Assembly: GCA_030431715.1 (NCBI GenBank)
Contig: JAUIIO010000004.1
Location: 64,977 to 128,976 of the forward strand
Direction: 5' to 3'
DNA: 64,000 bases
From: a bacterium
GTDB lineage: Bacteria; Bdellovibrionota_C; UBA2361; RFPC01
Shown here: positions 24,321 through 31,853 of the stretch, piece after piece
Position numbering within the stretch: position 1 is the first letter of the stretch
Layout of the letters: each line of letters begins with the position of its first letter
Position numbers and translations under genes: made by a program
The notes under the pieces: generated by a model
The model's input: the letters and a program-made list of their open reading frames with translations, nothing else
Told to the model about the DNA's origin: nothing
Databases searched by the model: none

Positions 24321-25193
24321 CTAAAGAACCTGTGTTTCTCGTTTCACGGGACTTCCTTCACCACTCTGCTCCTGTACATATTGTTCACGAGCGATCAGCT
24401 CTGACAGCATGCGTACCTCGTCAAGAGGAAGTGCGGTTGTCCTTGCTACATGTTCAAGGGATTGACCAGCGCGGAGAAGATCGTCGGCGGCCCCGTAAAG
24501 ATCTTCCAGAGATTGCTCTACAGGTTGATGCGCCTCCATGATCATCTGTGGTGTCGTTTCTTTCTCGATAGACTCGCGAAGTGAGGCGTTGTTTTCTATT
24601 GGCTCACCGTAAATATTGACCGCACCGCTAGTGGCCTGCTGCGTTCTCTGAGGTCTTTGCTGAGCCTTTGGCATAGGCTGTGAAACATTACCCGCTCGGA
24701 GGCTCTCAAAGCTCGGAGGCTCTGGGATAGACTGTTCATACTGAGGAGCCACAGGTGATTGTGGTTCATACGTAGCTTCACGCTCATTCTGAATTGACAC
24801 AGATCTGGCTTCGGGTGCTGATACATGTGTTCTATGGTTTTGAGTAGCGGGGGCTTCTTGAATTGGTCTCTCCCCTGCTCTTCTGCTCGCGTCTATAAGT
24901 GCTCGTTTCAGCTCTGAAGCTTCATCGAGAGAACGATTTATGCGCTGTTCCGCGGTTTCTATATCGAAGAGAAGTTGCTCGAGTTGTCCTTTCTTTCTAC
25001 CCAGCTCCTCACCAAGTGTTGTACTTGAACGTTCAGCTTCTTTCAGGAGTCTTTTCAAACTGCTTTCAAGCTCACGCATATGTCCAATGTTCACGTTTGG
25101 ACCGCCAATACCTCTAAACCGCAAGCACATATAAAGGAGAGACGCTACAAGCGCCCCATCCAGAGCAAGTTTCCACAAATATATATCAGCCAT
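24321..25193 (-). CDS. DUF2802-like membrane coiled-coil protein of the flagellar operon
   Basis: 290 residues. A single N-terminal membrane helix (~7-24) is followed by a coiled coil (about 40-105), a Pro/Gln/Glu-rich low-complexity linker (~105-215) and a C-terminal domain with a helix-turn-helix-like pattern: 'DDLLRAGQSLEHVARTTALPLDEVRMLSELI'. This is the layout of DUF2802/DUF6115-type proteins that occur in flagellar or motility operons of proteobacteria. The tail resembles the 'LLxxGxSxeeIAxxLxlxxxEVxLL' motif. It is the first gene of this leftward operon, 14 bases before flgF. A role in controlling assembly is plausible but unproven. Confidence 0.7.
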   Translation of the reverse strand: MADIYLWKLALDGALVASLLYMCLRFRGIGGPNVNIGHMRELESSLKRLLKEAERSSTTLGEELGRKKGQLEQLLFDIETAEQRINRSLDEASELKRALIDASRRAGERPIQEAPATQNHRTHVSAPEARSVSIQNEREATYEPQSPVAPQYEQSIPEPPSFESLRAGNVSQPMPKAQQRPQRTQQATSGAVNIYGEPIENNASLRESIEKETTPQMIMEAHQPVEQSLEDLYGAADDLLRAGQSLEHVARTTALPLDEVRMLSELIAREQYVQEQSGEGSPVKRETQVL

Positions 25194-25236
25194 CTAAACC
25201 TCGTCTCATTGGTGTCAATTTCCTGTCTGTACACAG

Positions 25237-25270
25237 GGCCAACATGTCATATCTCTGCCACCTGTTGGCC
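25237..25270. promoter_or_regulatory. perfect inverted repeat upstream of the flagellar operon
   Basis: GGCCAACA (25237-25244) and TGTTGGCC (25263-25270) form a perfect 8-base inverted repeat with an 18-base spacer, 44-77 bases upstream of the first gene of the operon. It could be an operator or a leader hairpin. No sigma-54 or sigma-28 site with correct spacing was found. Confidence 0.45.
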
Positions 25271-25378
25271 GGGGACTGCTTCTTAACCTACTGAATTTAT
25301 AGAAAAAGCATTTCATCCTTTTCTCCTTCATCCTTTATTTTGCAACTTGCTTGCCATGATCAGAGCAGACCGGTATGA

Positions 25379-26461
25379 ATGACATCAGATATGCTTCTTT
25401 TCACTCCTGGCCCCACAACTATCCCTGAGCGAGTCATCACTGCGATGTCGCAATGTGCGTCTGTTCACCACCGCACCTCAGAGTTTGAAAAGATATTTGC
25501 TACCTGTCAGGAGTCCTTTGCCAATCTGTTCGCTCTCCCCGAACCCCCACTCTTTTTAGCTTCAAGTGGCACTGGTGGGCTTGAAGCCGCACTACGGAAT
25601 ATATGTGAGCCGGGTGAGACGGTAGCTTTTGTGAACGGTGGTAAATTTGGTGAGCGCTGGGGCAAGATCGCAGCTGCGCTGGGATTCTCCCCTCTTGAGC
25701 TGAGCTGCGAATGGGGAGAGAGCATATCAAAAGAAGAGCTGACCAATACACTTCGGAACGCAGAAACACCGATAAGAGCTATCTGCTTTCAACACCTTGA
25801 GACTTCAACAGGAGTGCTACACCCTGTAGAGGAGTTTTCTGAAATTGTGCGACAGGAGTCGCCTGAAACATTTATTCTTATTGATGCTATCTCAAGCTTT
25901 GCGTGTAGCCCGCTAGATGTGCGTTGTGCAGATATTGTAATTGCAGGATCTCAAAAAGCGCTGATGCTCCCTCCCGGCTTGTGCTTTCTGATGCTCAGTG
26001 AGAGAGCGTGGCAACGAGCAGAAGAATGCGATTCGGGCTCATTTTATTTTAATCTTCTTGCTGAACGAAAAGCTCAAAAGCGCTCGAATTCAGCTTGGAC
26101 TCCGCCGATATCACTTATCCTTGGTCTCCATGAAGTTCTTAAAATGCTTGCCGAGGAAGGAATGCCTGAAGTCTTTCACCGGCAGGATCAGAACGCGAAG
26201 GTGTGCCGCGCTGGGCTCGTTGAGCTTGGATTTACCACACTTTCTGATGACTACCCTGCGGCGGGAGTTACCCCTGCCCGTCCCCCTAAAAATGTTGATG
26301 CTTCGAAACTTCCGGCGCTCCTCGTAGACTCGTGTGGTAAGAGAATTGCTGGTGCTCAAGATCAATGGAAGGGAAAAGTTGTACGGATCGGTCATATGGG
26401 AAGCATCACTCCACAGGACGTTCAAGAGCTGCTTAAGGATCTTAGCTGTGCTATAGTCTAA
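25379..26461 (+). CDS. class V aminotransferase, alanine-glyoxylate type
   Basis: 360 residues. It has the fold-type I pattern of the alanine/serine-glyoxylate aminotransferase family: 'LLFTPGPTTIPERVITAM', 'HHRTSEF', 'FLASSGTGGLEAALRN', the strand 'FILIDAISSFAC' with the PLP-binding Asp, and 'AGSQKALMLPPGL' holding the PLP lysine. Members transfer amino groups between alanine or serine and glyoxylate, or use other small keto acids (e.g. phosphonopyruvate pathways). The ATG at 25379 follows 'GTATGA' with no strong ribosome site. The neighbours do not reveal the substrate. It is the first rightward gene after the flagellar operon. Confidence 0.88.
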   Translation: MTSDMLLFTPGPTTIPERVITAMSQCASVHHRTSEFEKIFATCQESFANLFALPEPPLFLASSGTGGLEAALRNICEPGETVAFVNGGKFGERWGKIAAALGFSPLELSCEWGESISKEELTNTLRNAETPIRAICFQHLETSTGVLHPVEEFSEIVRQESPETFILIDAISSFACSPLDVRCADIVIAGSQKALMLPPGLCFLMLSERAWQRAEECDSGSFYFNLLAERKAQKRSNSAWTPPISLILGLHEVLKMLAEEGMPEVFHRQDQNAKVCRAGLVELGFTTLSDDYPAAGVTPARPPKNVDASKLPALLVDSCGKRIAGAQDQWKGKVVRIGHMGSITPQDVQELLKDLSCAIV

Positions 26462-26513
26462 GTAATGATTACTGGCTTTAGAGGTCAGGCAACATAGAGA
26501 GAAGAACATTTCA

Positions 26514-27026
26514 ATGCGATATGTGAATACTTTTAAGATACGTTACGCGGACAATTCTCAAGACGTATTGATGGAACTTCACCGTTCTCCTCGCTCAATT
26601 CTTGGATATGTGCTCACCTTTCTTTTCTCAGTTTTTGTGACATATCTTGTCGCTCATTATACAGGAACAAGTAAAGCTTATTGGCTCTTACTTGGCTCTC
26701 TTGCAATAGCACTTGAGGCACTTCGAAAGTATCACGACGACCTTTATATCTTTGAGCGTGACCAGATTACGCACAGAGGTGGACGCCTGTCTCTCAATTA
26801 TGTCGTCCCCTCAATCCGTTACTCCGACATACGAGCCATTGAGGTCACTCAGAGCATCTTTGGACGTATGTTTGACTACGGGAACGTCTCAATTGGGACA
26901 GCCTCTCACGATGGTGAAGAGATGAAAATTGTAGGGGTACGAGGGCCCTGTGAGCTTGCCACAGCTCTTGACGAGCTTAGAGGGTTGGGATTAACCCCAG
27001 AAACCCACACCATCTCAATAGATTAG
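26514..27026 (+). CDS. membrane protein with bacterial PH-like (bPH2) domain
   Basis: 170 residues. Two hydrophobic segments (about 30-48 and 52-70) come first; the soluble half has the bPH2 pattern: 'YIFERDQITHRGGRLSLNYV', 'SIRYSDIRAIEVTQS', 'GRMFDYGNVSIGTAS', then a closing helix. Same architecture as the protein at 1110-1664, down to the 'DY/NIG-NVSIGTA' strand, so they are likely paralogues of the YdbT/DUF304 group. Function unknown. It is preceded by a good ribosome site (AGAGAAGAA) and is followed by the palindrome-rich element. Confidence 0.75.
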   Translation: MRYVNTFKIRYADNSQDVLMELHRSPRSILGYVLTFLFSVFVTYLVAHYTGTSKAYWLLLGSLAIALEALRKYHDDLYIFERDQITHRGGRLSLNYVVPSIRYSDIRAIEVTQSIFGRMFDYGNVSIGTASHDGEEMKIVGVRGPCELATALDELRGLGLTPETHTISID

Positions 27027-27478
27027 TCAGCACTCAGCCTTTGCGTAAGCGTTCAGCCTTTGTCCGATGTTCGCTCCAGGTGCTTACGCACCCTGCGCGA
27101 CCTTCTGCTAGCCGCTTTTCTTACAGAAAAGCTATGCAGAAGGCTTCGTCAGGAAAATTTTTTCGTGCTCGGGGTACCTTATGTACGACCTGCGCGCGAA
27201 AAAATTCTCCTTCCTCGACACCGAACAAACTCTGAACGCTTACAGTGCCTTAAATACAATTGAATAAGGGACGTGAACGCTTACGGATTTGCTTGATGTT
27301 CGCTCTAAGGTGCCGATTTTACATATAGAGCTTTGGAAATAAATAAGTCTTACCTGGGCTAAAGTTTTGGTACGAGATTGTCGTAATACCCTCTAGAAGC
27401 TAGTCAGGGGAATTCCTGGCTTATACTACTAATTATGACTTATTGCCTCGTTGTTAGAACGAGAGGTATGGGGGAGAA
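27027..27478. other. 452-base noncoding region
   Basis: No credible gene; short in-frame stretches are chance. The first ~290 bases hold the palindromic element at 27042-27316. From ~27340 to the regulator start the sequence is AT-rich and likely carries the promoter of the response regulator; a small hairpin (CTCGTT/AACGAG, about 27447-27463) sits just before the GGGGGAG ribosome site. Confidence 0.5.
27042..27316. repeat. multi-hairpin palindromic element
   Basis: A nested set of inverted repeats: GTAAGCGTTCAG (27045-27056) pairs perfectly with CTGAACGCTTAC (27232-27243), and CGTAAGCGTTCA (27044-27055) with a second copy at 27274-27285; TGCGTAAGC (27042-27050) also pairs with 27082-27090. 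Inside are two strong hairpins: 27101-27108/27136-27143 with inner 27114-27121/27125-27132 (perfect), and 27152-27165/27197-27210 (13 of 14). A direct repeat (GATGTTCGCTC, from 27066 and 27295) flanks it. The layout is cloverleaf-like; no family recognised. Confidence 0.65.
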
Positions 27479-28114
27479 ATGGTAAACTTAATTATCGCTG
27501 ATGATCACGTTGTTTTGCGCGAGGCGCTTTGTGAGCTCCTTGAGACAAAGGGTGATTATAACATCGTAGCGCAGGCTTCTGATGGAGAAGAGCTCCTTTC
27601 TCTCCTCGATGCACATAGTGCAGATCTCGTTATTTTGGACGTCACTATGCCAAAACTTGATGGCATCAGAGCCCTTGAAAGAATGGAAAGCGCTCAGGGG
27701 ATTCCCCCGGTACTTGTTCTCTCTGCAAATGAAGGTCAGGGAAAGGTACGCGCAGCTCTGAAAGCAGGCGCGAAGGGATACTTACCTAAGAACGCTGGAC
27801 TGACTGAGCTTGTCTTTGCTATCCAGTCTATCCTATCTGGGAAAACATACCTTAGCCCATCAGTTACCGAACCACTTATGTCTGGTGACTCAGATGAAAA
27901 TGAAAATAACCCACTTAAAGTTCTGACAAAACGAGAAATTGAGATCTTAACACATCTCGCTGATGGGAAACCAAACAGAGACATAGGTAAAATGCTCCAT
28001 ATTTCGACTCGTACTGTTGATACGCACCGCAGCAACATCTTAAAGAAGCTCAAGGTGAAGACCAACGCAGAGCTTGTAAAACTTGCTATCGGACAGGGAC
28101 TGATCACGATATAG
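27479..28114 (+). CDS. NarL/FixJ-family response regulator
   Basis: 211 residues. The receiver has the acidic pair DD (8-9), the phosphoacceptor Asp54 in 'VILDVTMPKLDG' and the conserved Lys at about 104. A linker leads to a LuxR-type HTH (about 148-205): 'LTKREIEILTHLADGKPNRDIGKML', then 'STRTVDTHRSNILKKLKVK'. So it is a complete DNA-binding regulator. No histidine kinase lies beside it, so its sensor is elsewhere. A strong GGGGGAG ribosome site precedes the start. Its targets could include the downstream membrane protein, 31 bases away, but that is only proximity. Confidence 0.92.
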   Translation: MVNLIIADDHVVLREALCELLETKGDYNIVAQASDGEELLSLLDAHSADLVILDVTMPKLDGIRALERMESAQGIPPVLVLSANEGQGKVRAALKAGAKGYLPKNAGLTELVFAIQSILSGKTYLSPSVTEPLMSGDSDENENNPLKVLTKREIEILTHLADGKPNRDIGKMLHISTRTVDTHRSNILKKLKVKTNAELVKLAIGQGLITI

Positions 28115-28144
28115 TGATTCCAGATAAGAACTGGACCCCCCGAC

Positions 28145-29005
28145 ATGCAAGAAGCTAGCAAGCTTCCGAAAAATAAAACTGAAGAGCTAGAGCTTGCCCG
28201 TTCACATTCGGCACTGCCTGCTCTGCTCTGGCTGATAGCTCTGCCGCTCTTACTTCTTATTCACATGGTACCATTTCTTAAATCACTTCTTTGTGAATTT
28301 CCAAGCATGGTTGTGCATGAGATTGGACACTCAATCTTTGCATGGCTCGCCGGGTTGCCAGCACTCTCTTTTTTCTTCCTCTCATACCATTTCACCAGCA
28401 AACCTGTTTTATTCTTCGTTCTCCTGTTACTGGCATTCGAGGTAGCCTTACTCTTGAAACTCCGTTCCTTGAACCAACACGTTCTCGGTGGGCTTGTTGT
28501 AATCTGTATCATCACACACTTTTTCTTCCTTCTCCTCCCCTCATATAGCGAGCCCTGTGCCATCTTTGGAGGGATGGCTGGAGAAATGGTTTTACCTATT
28601 GTGCTCCTTGTTGTTTTTTCGGAACTTCCTCATACAGAAGATCTTAGAATCCTAGCTACAATACTTTTTGTTTCCGTTGTTTATTGGAACTCTCTTTACG
28701 AATGGATTTTCGCATACTTCGGTTATGCTCCAATTCCTTATCCTCACGATAGTAAGGGCATGTTCCTGTTAGCTGACCCTTTTAATTCTCTTAAAGAGAC
28801 CCCAGCAGCTACCGGAGATCTTGATAAACTGCTCAAGGTCTTTGGATGGTCAGAGGGCCTCATCAAGATCGTGTATCTCAGCACTGGCATCTCTTGTCTG
28901 CTCCTCTTTCTCGGATATATCGTTTGGCGAGCTAACTCCTTTGAATTGCACCTCCCTAAGAGACTTAGAAGGCAATCAGACCAAAATAAGACTCAGAGTT
29001 CTTGA
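28145..29005 (+). CDS. M50-like polytopic membrane protein with HEIGH motif
   Basis: 286 residues with about seven hydrophobic segments. The first long segment pair contains HEIGH (58-62), the zinc-binding motif of M50-type intramembrane metallopeptidases, and a later segment 'GGMAGEMVLP' has a Gly-rich pattern often seen near the catalytic Asp or in related families. The distal NPDG/LDG motif of classical M50 is not obvious. Such proteins cut membrane-embedded substrates or act as non-peptidase relatives. It follows the response regulator closely and has an upstream leader of ~20 polar residues. Substrate unknown. Confidence 0.7.
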   Translation: MQEASKLPKNKTEELELARSHSALPALLWLIALPLLLLIHMVPFLKSLLCEFPSMVVHEIGHSIFAWLAGLPALSFFFLSYHFTSKPVLFFVLLLLAFEVALLLKLRSLNQHVLGGLVVICIITHFFFLLLPSYSEPCAIFGGMAGEMVLPIVLLVVFSELPHTEDLRILATILFVSVVYWNSLYEWIFAYFGYAPIPYPHDSKGMFLLADPFNSLKETPAATGDLDKLLKVFGWSEGLIKIVYLSTGISCLLLFLGYIVWRANSFELHLPKRLRRQSDQNKTQSS

Positions 29006-29037
29006 CCCTGATACCCGCACTCTGTCATTCTTAGTGC

Positions 29038-29679
29038 ATGAGTACTCAGCCCAAAGCACCTGTAGCATCCCTCCTCGATAAAAAAGATCTCAGTGCTTTC
29101 ACTCCCAGACAAAGAATACTCGCTGCAGCTCTTAAGCTCTTTGTAGAGCAGGGATACTTCAATACAAATGTGCCAGATCTGAGCCGTGATAGTAAGTGTA
29201 GCGTAGGTTCCATATACCATAACTTCAAAAACAAAGAGGAAGTTGCCCGAGCGCTTTATCATGAAGGCATCGACTCTTTTCGAGGTGCGCTCTCAGATGC
29301 TCTGAAGAAGGTATCAAACGAAGATGCTGAGCTTGCAGTAAAAAAGCTCATAACCTCATTTCTGGAATTTTCTGAAGCCAATCATCAGCTATCGAAATAC
29401 CTCTGGCTCTGCCGTCATAATGAATTTATGACCGGTCTTATCCAGCATCCAACAAGAGTCGGCACTGACGACCTCGGGCGACATCTGACTCGTATTATTA
29501 AGAACGGTATTCGCTCCGGAAAGTTACGAAACTTAAAAGCAAATATCGTCTGGAGCCTACTCTTTGGAATACCTGTGGGCTATGTTCGTGATTGGCTAGA
29601 TGGGTATAACCCGGATCCTCCATCACAGATGGCGCCTATCCTTGCTGATTCTTGCTGGCGTGCACTCAAGGCAGAATAG
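29038..29679 (+). CDS. TetR-family transcriptional regulator
   Basis: 213 residues. The N-terminal HTH matches TetR: 'RQRILAAALKLFVEQGYFNTNVPDLSRDSKCSVGSIYHNFKNKEEVARAL' (about 24-74), the usual helices plus the recognition helix 'GSIYHNF'. The rest is the helical ligand-binding and dimer domain. These proteins usually repress a nearby operon and open when a small ligand binds. No transporter or enzyme gene lies immediately adjacent; the preceding gene is 33 bases away, so it could be the target or simply a neighbour. Start has no strong ribosome site. Confidence 0.9.
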   Translation: MSTQPKAPVASLLDKKDLSAFTPRQRILAAALKLFVEQGYFNTNVPDLSRDSKCSVGSIYHNFKNKEEVARALYHEGIDSFRGALSDALKKVSNEDAELAVKKLITSFLEFSEANHQLSKYLWLCRHNEFMTGLIQHPTRVGTDDLGRHLTRIIKNGIRSGKLRNLKANIVWSLLFGIPVGYVRDWLDGYNPDPPSQMAPILADSCWRALKAE

Positions 29680-29685
29680 AAGCGG

Positions 29686-30099
29686 TTACCTTAGTCCATT
29701 CCCATCACCATCGATCCCTACACCGATCCCTCCACCGGGAGGATCAACCGGAGGAAGTCCAGGCAAGCTTGTGGGTGGGCTCACTGAATTATTACTTTTA
29801 CAGATTCTTTTCTCTGACTCACTTGCGTTCAGCAACCCATAGTCATCAATAAGGGTTGCGCCCGAAGGAGCTGAAATCGGAGCATCAGGAAACACGCAGT
29901 AACATTTATCACGAGGAGGGCCGCCGTATAGTGGTGAAGGCGCAAAGGACACTCGGATGCATTTCATCTTTATCTTCTTTGGTGGGTCTACTCTATTATC
30001 CATATTATAGACATTGCATGATCGCTGCTCAAAGCAGTCCTCAGCATGGACCACCAAGGGGGATAAAAGAAGTAAGAATAAAGGAACGACGCGCTTCAT
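29686..30099 (-). CDS. exported cysteine-containing protein
   Basis: 137 residues. It has a signal peptide (MKRVVPLFLLLLSPLVVHA, then ED), a middle section with six cysteines in pairs (C-x4-C, C, C-x-C, C) and a C-terminal tail rich in Pro and Gly. This tail is probably disordered or a spacer. The Cys pattern suggests a small disulfide-bonded exported domain. No family recognised. It converges with the TetR gene, only 6 bases apart. A short gap (30100-30201) separates it from a pilin-like gene in the same direction. Confidence 0.6.
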   Translation of the reverse strand: MKRVVPLFLLLLSPLVVHAEDCFEQRSCNVYNMDNRVDPPKKIKMKCIRVSFAPSPLYGGPPRDKCYCVFPDAPISAPSGATLIDDYGLLNASESEKRICKSNNSVSPPTSLPGLPPVDPPGGGIGVGIDGDGNGLR

Positions 30100-30201
30100 A
30101 ATTTAAAACCTTTATTGATTCAAATAAGTTATGAGCGTCCAATGGTCCCCTGTGGCTTAAGCAAAGGCACCCTATGCGAGTCAGGGCCTATCCCAGCAAC
30201 T

Positions 30202-30567
30202 TTATTCAAGAATTCCACCAAGATCTGAGTCCCAACGAAATACCCTGCCAGACCCTTGAGTGTTCTGCGCTTGCCCGGAAAACGCTGCGTCTCGTACAGA
30301 GATTTCAAGGGTCGTTCCTCGAGAGAGGGAGACAACCCCGGGGAGATTCACACATTCACTATCCTTACAGGCTAGGTATGTTTCGCTTTCCATAAAATAA
30401 GCTTCTTCTGCGATCGCCACGTTACGAAGGTCAGAAAGCGCCCTCATATCAAAGCTTCTTGCCCGATATTGTTGATACTGAGGTACCGCAACGGCAGTTA
30501 GAATACTTACAATCGCCATACTGACGAGTAACTCTAGTAGAGTAAATCCATTACATTCTGTACACAT
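30202..30567 (-). CDS. type IV pilin-like protein (PilA/GspG-type prepilin)
   Basis: 121 residues. It has a class III signal: a short leader ending in Gly (MCTECNG), then Phe1-Thr-Leu-Leu-Glu5, with Glu5 conserved, and the hydrophobic helix 'LLVSMAIVSILTAVAVPQYQQYRARSF'. The globular part follows, with two cysteines (~68 and ~73) and a terminal 'GSGRVFRWDSDLGGILE', a pattern typical of minor or major type IV pilins. The leader Gly/Phe site would be cut and methylated by PilD. It is a lone pilin gene; no other assembly gene lies nearby. Start has no strong ribosome site. Confidence 0.85.
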   Translation of the reverse strand: MCTECNGFTLLELLVSMAIVSILTAVAVPQYQQYRARSFDMRALSDLRNVAIAEEAYFMESETYLACKDSECVNLPGVVSLSRGTTLEISVRDAAFSGQAQNTQGSGRVFRWDSDLGGILE

Positions 30568-30657
30568 ACTTCTGTCTCTCCTTTTTTCCTGTAAATAAAG
30601 TTCTTACAGGAGTACCTCGGGAAAAGGAGCAAGAAGTTTCGTAAAAAATTCATTTTT

Positions 30658-30777
30658 GCGATCAATGGTCAACACGTAGCAGCAAAGGGTTTTTAGCCAC
30701 CTCGTCATTGCGAGAAGCTGAGGCGTTAGCCGAACGACGTGGCTATGACCACTACTCTTAAGTTCACTGTTGATCGC
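30658..30777. repeat. palindromic intergenic repeat (GTCATTGCGAG type)
   Basis: An outer inverted repeat (GCGATCAA-type ends at 30658-30673 and 30762-30777, 12 of 16 paired) encloses a core, TAGCCAC (30694-30700) and GTGGCTA (30739-30745), perfect. The core includes GTCATTGCGAG, a word common in dispersed repetitive elements of many bacteria. It lies between convergent-to-divergent genes in the 302-base gap 30568-30869, which holds nothing else of note. Confidence 0.6.
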
Positions 30778-30869
30778 TAATACTGTTAAACTTTATGGCG
30801 CCTCCAGCAGAGCCGGAGGTAACTTTTGCGCTCCAATGACAATGAGAGGGTCATCAATGTTACAAGGTT

Positions 30870-31853
30870 TTAGAAAGTACTAAACCCTTCGGTTTGCTCT
30901 TGAGATTGCCCCTTACGAGATGGAACGGATTGACTGGTAGGATTTGGTTTTCTTTTTAGCTCTTTAACGTAGCGGCGTTCCTGTACTATCGCCGTAGCAC
31001 AGTTATGAGAATAGGCGCCATCACGCTCACAGATAGCAAGACTAGAAAGGGGATGAACTGCAAGCATAGCCTCAAGAAGCTGTACGCATCGATCGCCAAG
31101 CACCCTTATGCGGACACGATCATCTTTTTTAGCAGGCAAATCGGCAAAGGCTCCCTCGTTTTTCGGATCCCCAGTAAGCTCCTTAAGAAGATTATCAACC
31201 TTGTCCTCTTTACTATTTTCTTGGAAATACTGATCACGTGAGAGCGGAAGATCTGACTCATGCACTAACCTGATAGTGACAGAATCACATGCCTCAGTAA
31301 TTGACGGTCGAATCGCTCCTGTCATTTTCTTTAGATGAGTAAGATCTTTTTTGGCCTGAAAAAGTTTTTTTTCCTTTATGAACGCAGCAGGGAGAGGTTC
31401 GGATCCGGAATATCGTCCTTGTCCCTCTTCGGGATCAAAATGTCTCGCTGGGAGGCTTGAGCGCGGCAACGCTAGCTGATGAGCATATCCCTCTTTGCAC
31501 AAGGGAGACCCAAACCCTTCCTGAATACATACGGCAACGATACTGGGCTCACCGAGCCCTTCTATCTTCTTTAACACCTCAAGACACGGTTCTGACTCAG
31601 GCTTCCCTGCAAACTGCAAAGACTTGTGAAAACTAGGCATACACACAGCCTGCGCAAGGTTTTCATAAGCAAAAAGGAGATTAAACTTTGAGAGCTCATT
31701 CTGGGCAGCCCGATAGCCAGCCTCTTCTTGAAGGACCTTCCACTCAAGACGCTTTATTTGCGCAGATTTTTGCCCCTCATCAGCAAGCGCTCCACTCACA
31801 AGGAGAGGCAGAAACGCTGCAAAGCTCAAGTAATAGGTGAAGATACGTAACAT
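30870..31853 (-). CDS. exported hypothetical protein
   Basis: 327 residues. A signal peptide (MLRIFTYYLSFAAFLPLL ... cleavage near ALA-D) leads to a helical N-terminal region and a chain with ten or so cysteines spaced through the middle (e.g. 'AVCIQEGFGSPLCKEG', 'SLAICERDGAYSHNCA'). The C-terminal ~40 residues are basic and low complexity. No family recognised. The stop of the Bax-inhibitor gene overlaps its ATG by one base, so it is probably the second gene of that operon, although a shared function is not evident. Location would be periplasmic or secreted. Confidence 0.6.
   Translation of the reverse strand: MLRIFTYYLSFAAFLPLLVSGALADEGQKSAQIKRLEWKVLQEEAGYRAAQNELSKFNLLFAYENLAQAVCMPSFHKSLQFAGKPESEPCLEVLKKIEGLGEPSIVAVCIQEGFGSPLCKEGYAHQLALPRSSLPARHFDPEEGQGRYSGSEPLPAAFIKEKKLFQAKKDLTHLKKMTGAIRPSITEACDSVTIRLVHESDLPLSRDQYFQENSKEDKVDNLLKELTGDPKNEGAFADLPAKKDDRVRIRVLGDRCVQLLEAMLAVHPLSSLAICERDGAYSHNCATAIVQERRYVKELKRKPNPTSQSVPSRKGQSQEQTEGFSTF

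Noticed and set aside
27041..27263. Short open frames in the palindromic element
   Set aside because: Both frames are by-products of the inverted repeats; sequences are Arg/Ser/Leu-rich with no family resemblance.
30129..30335. Leftward frame overlapping the pilin 3' end
   Set aside because: The pilin frame is supported by leader, helix and terminal motif; this frame is only an alternative reading of the same bases plus a short tail.
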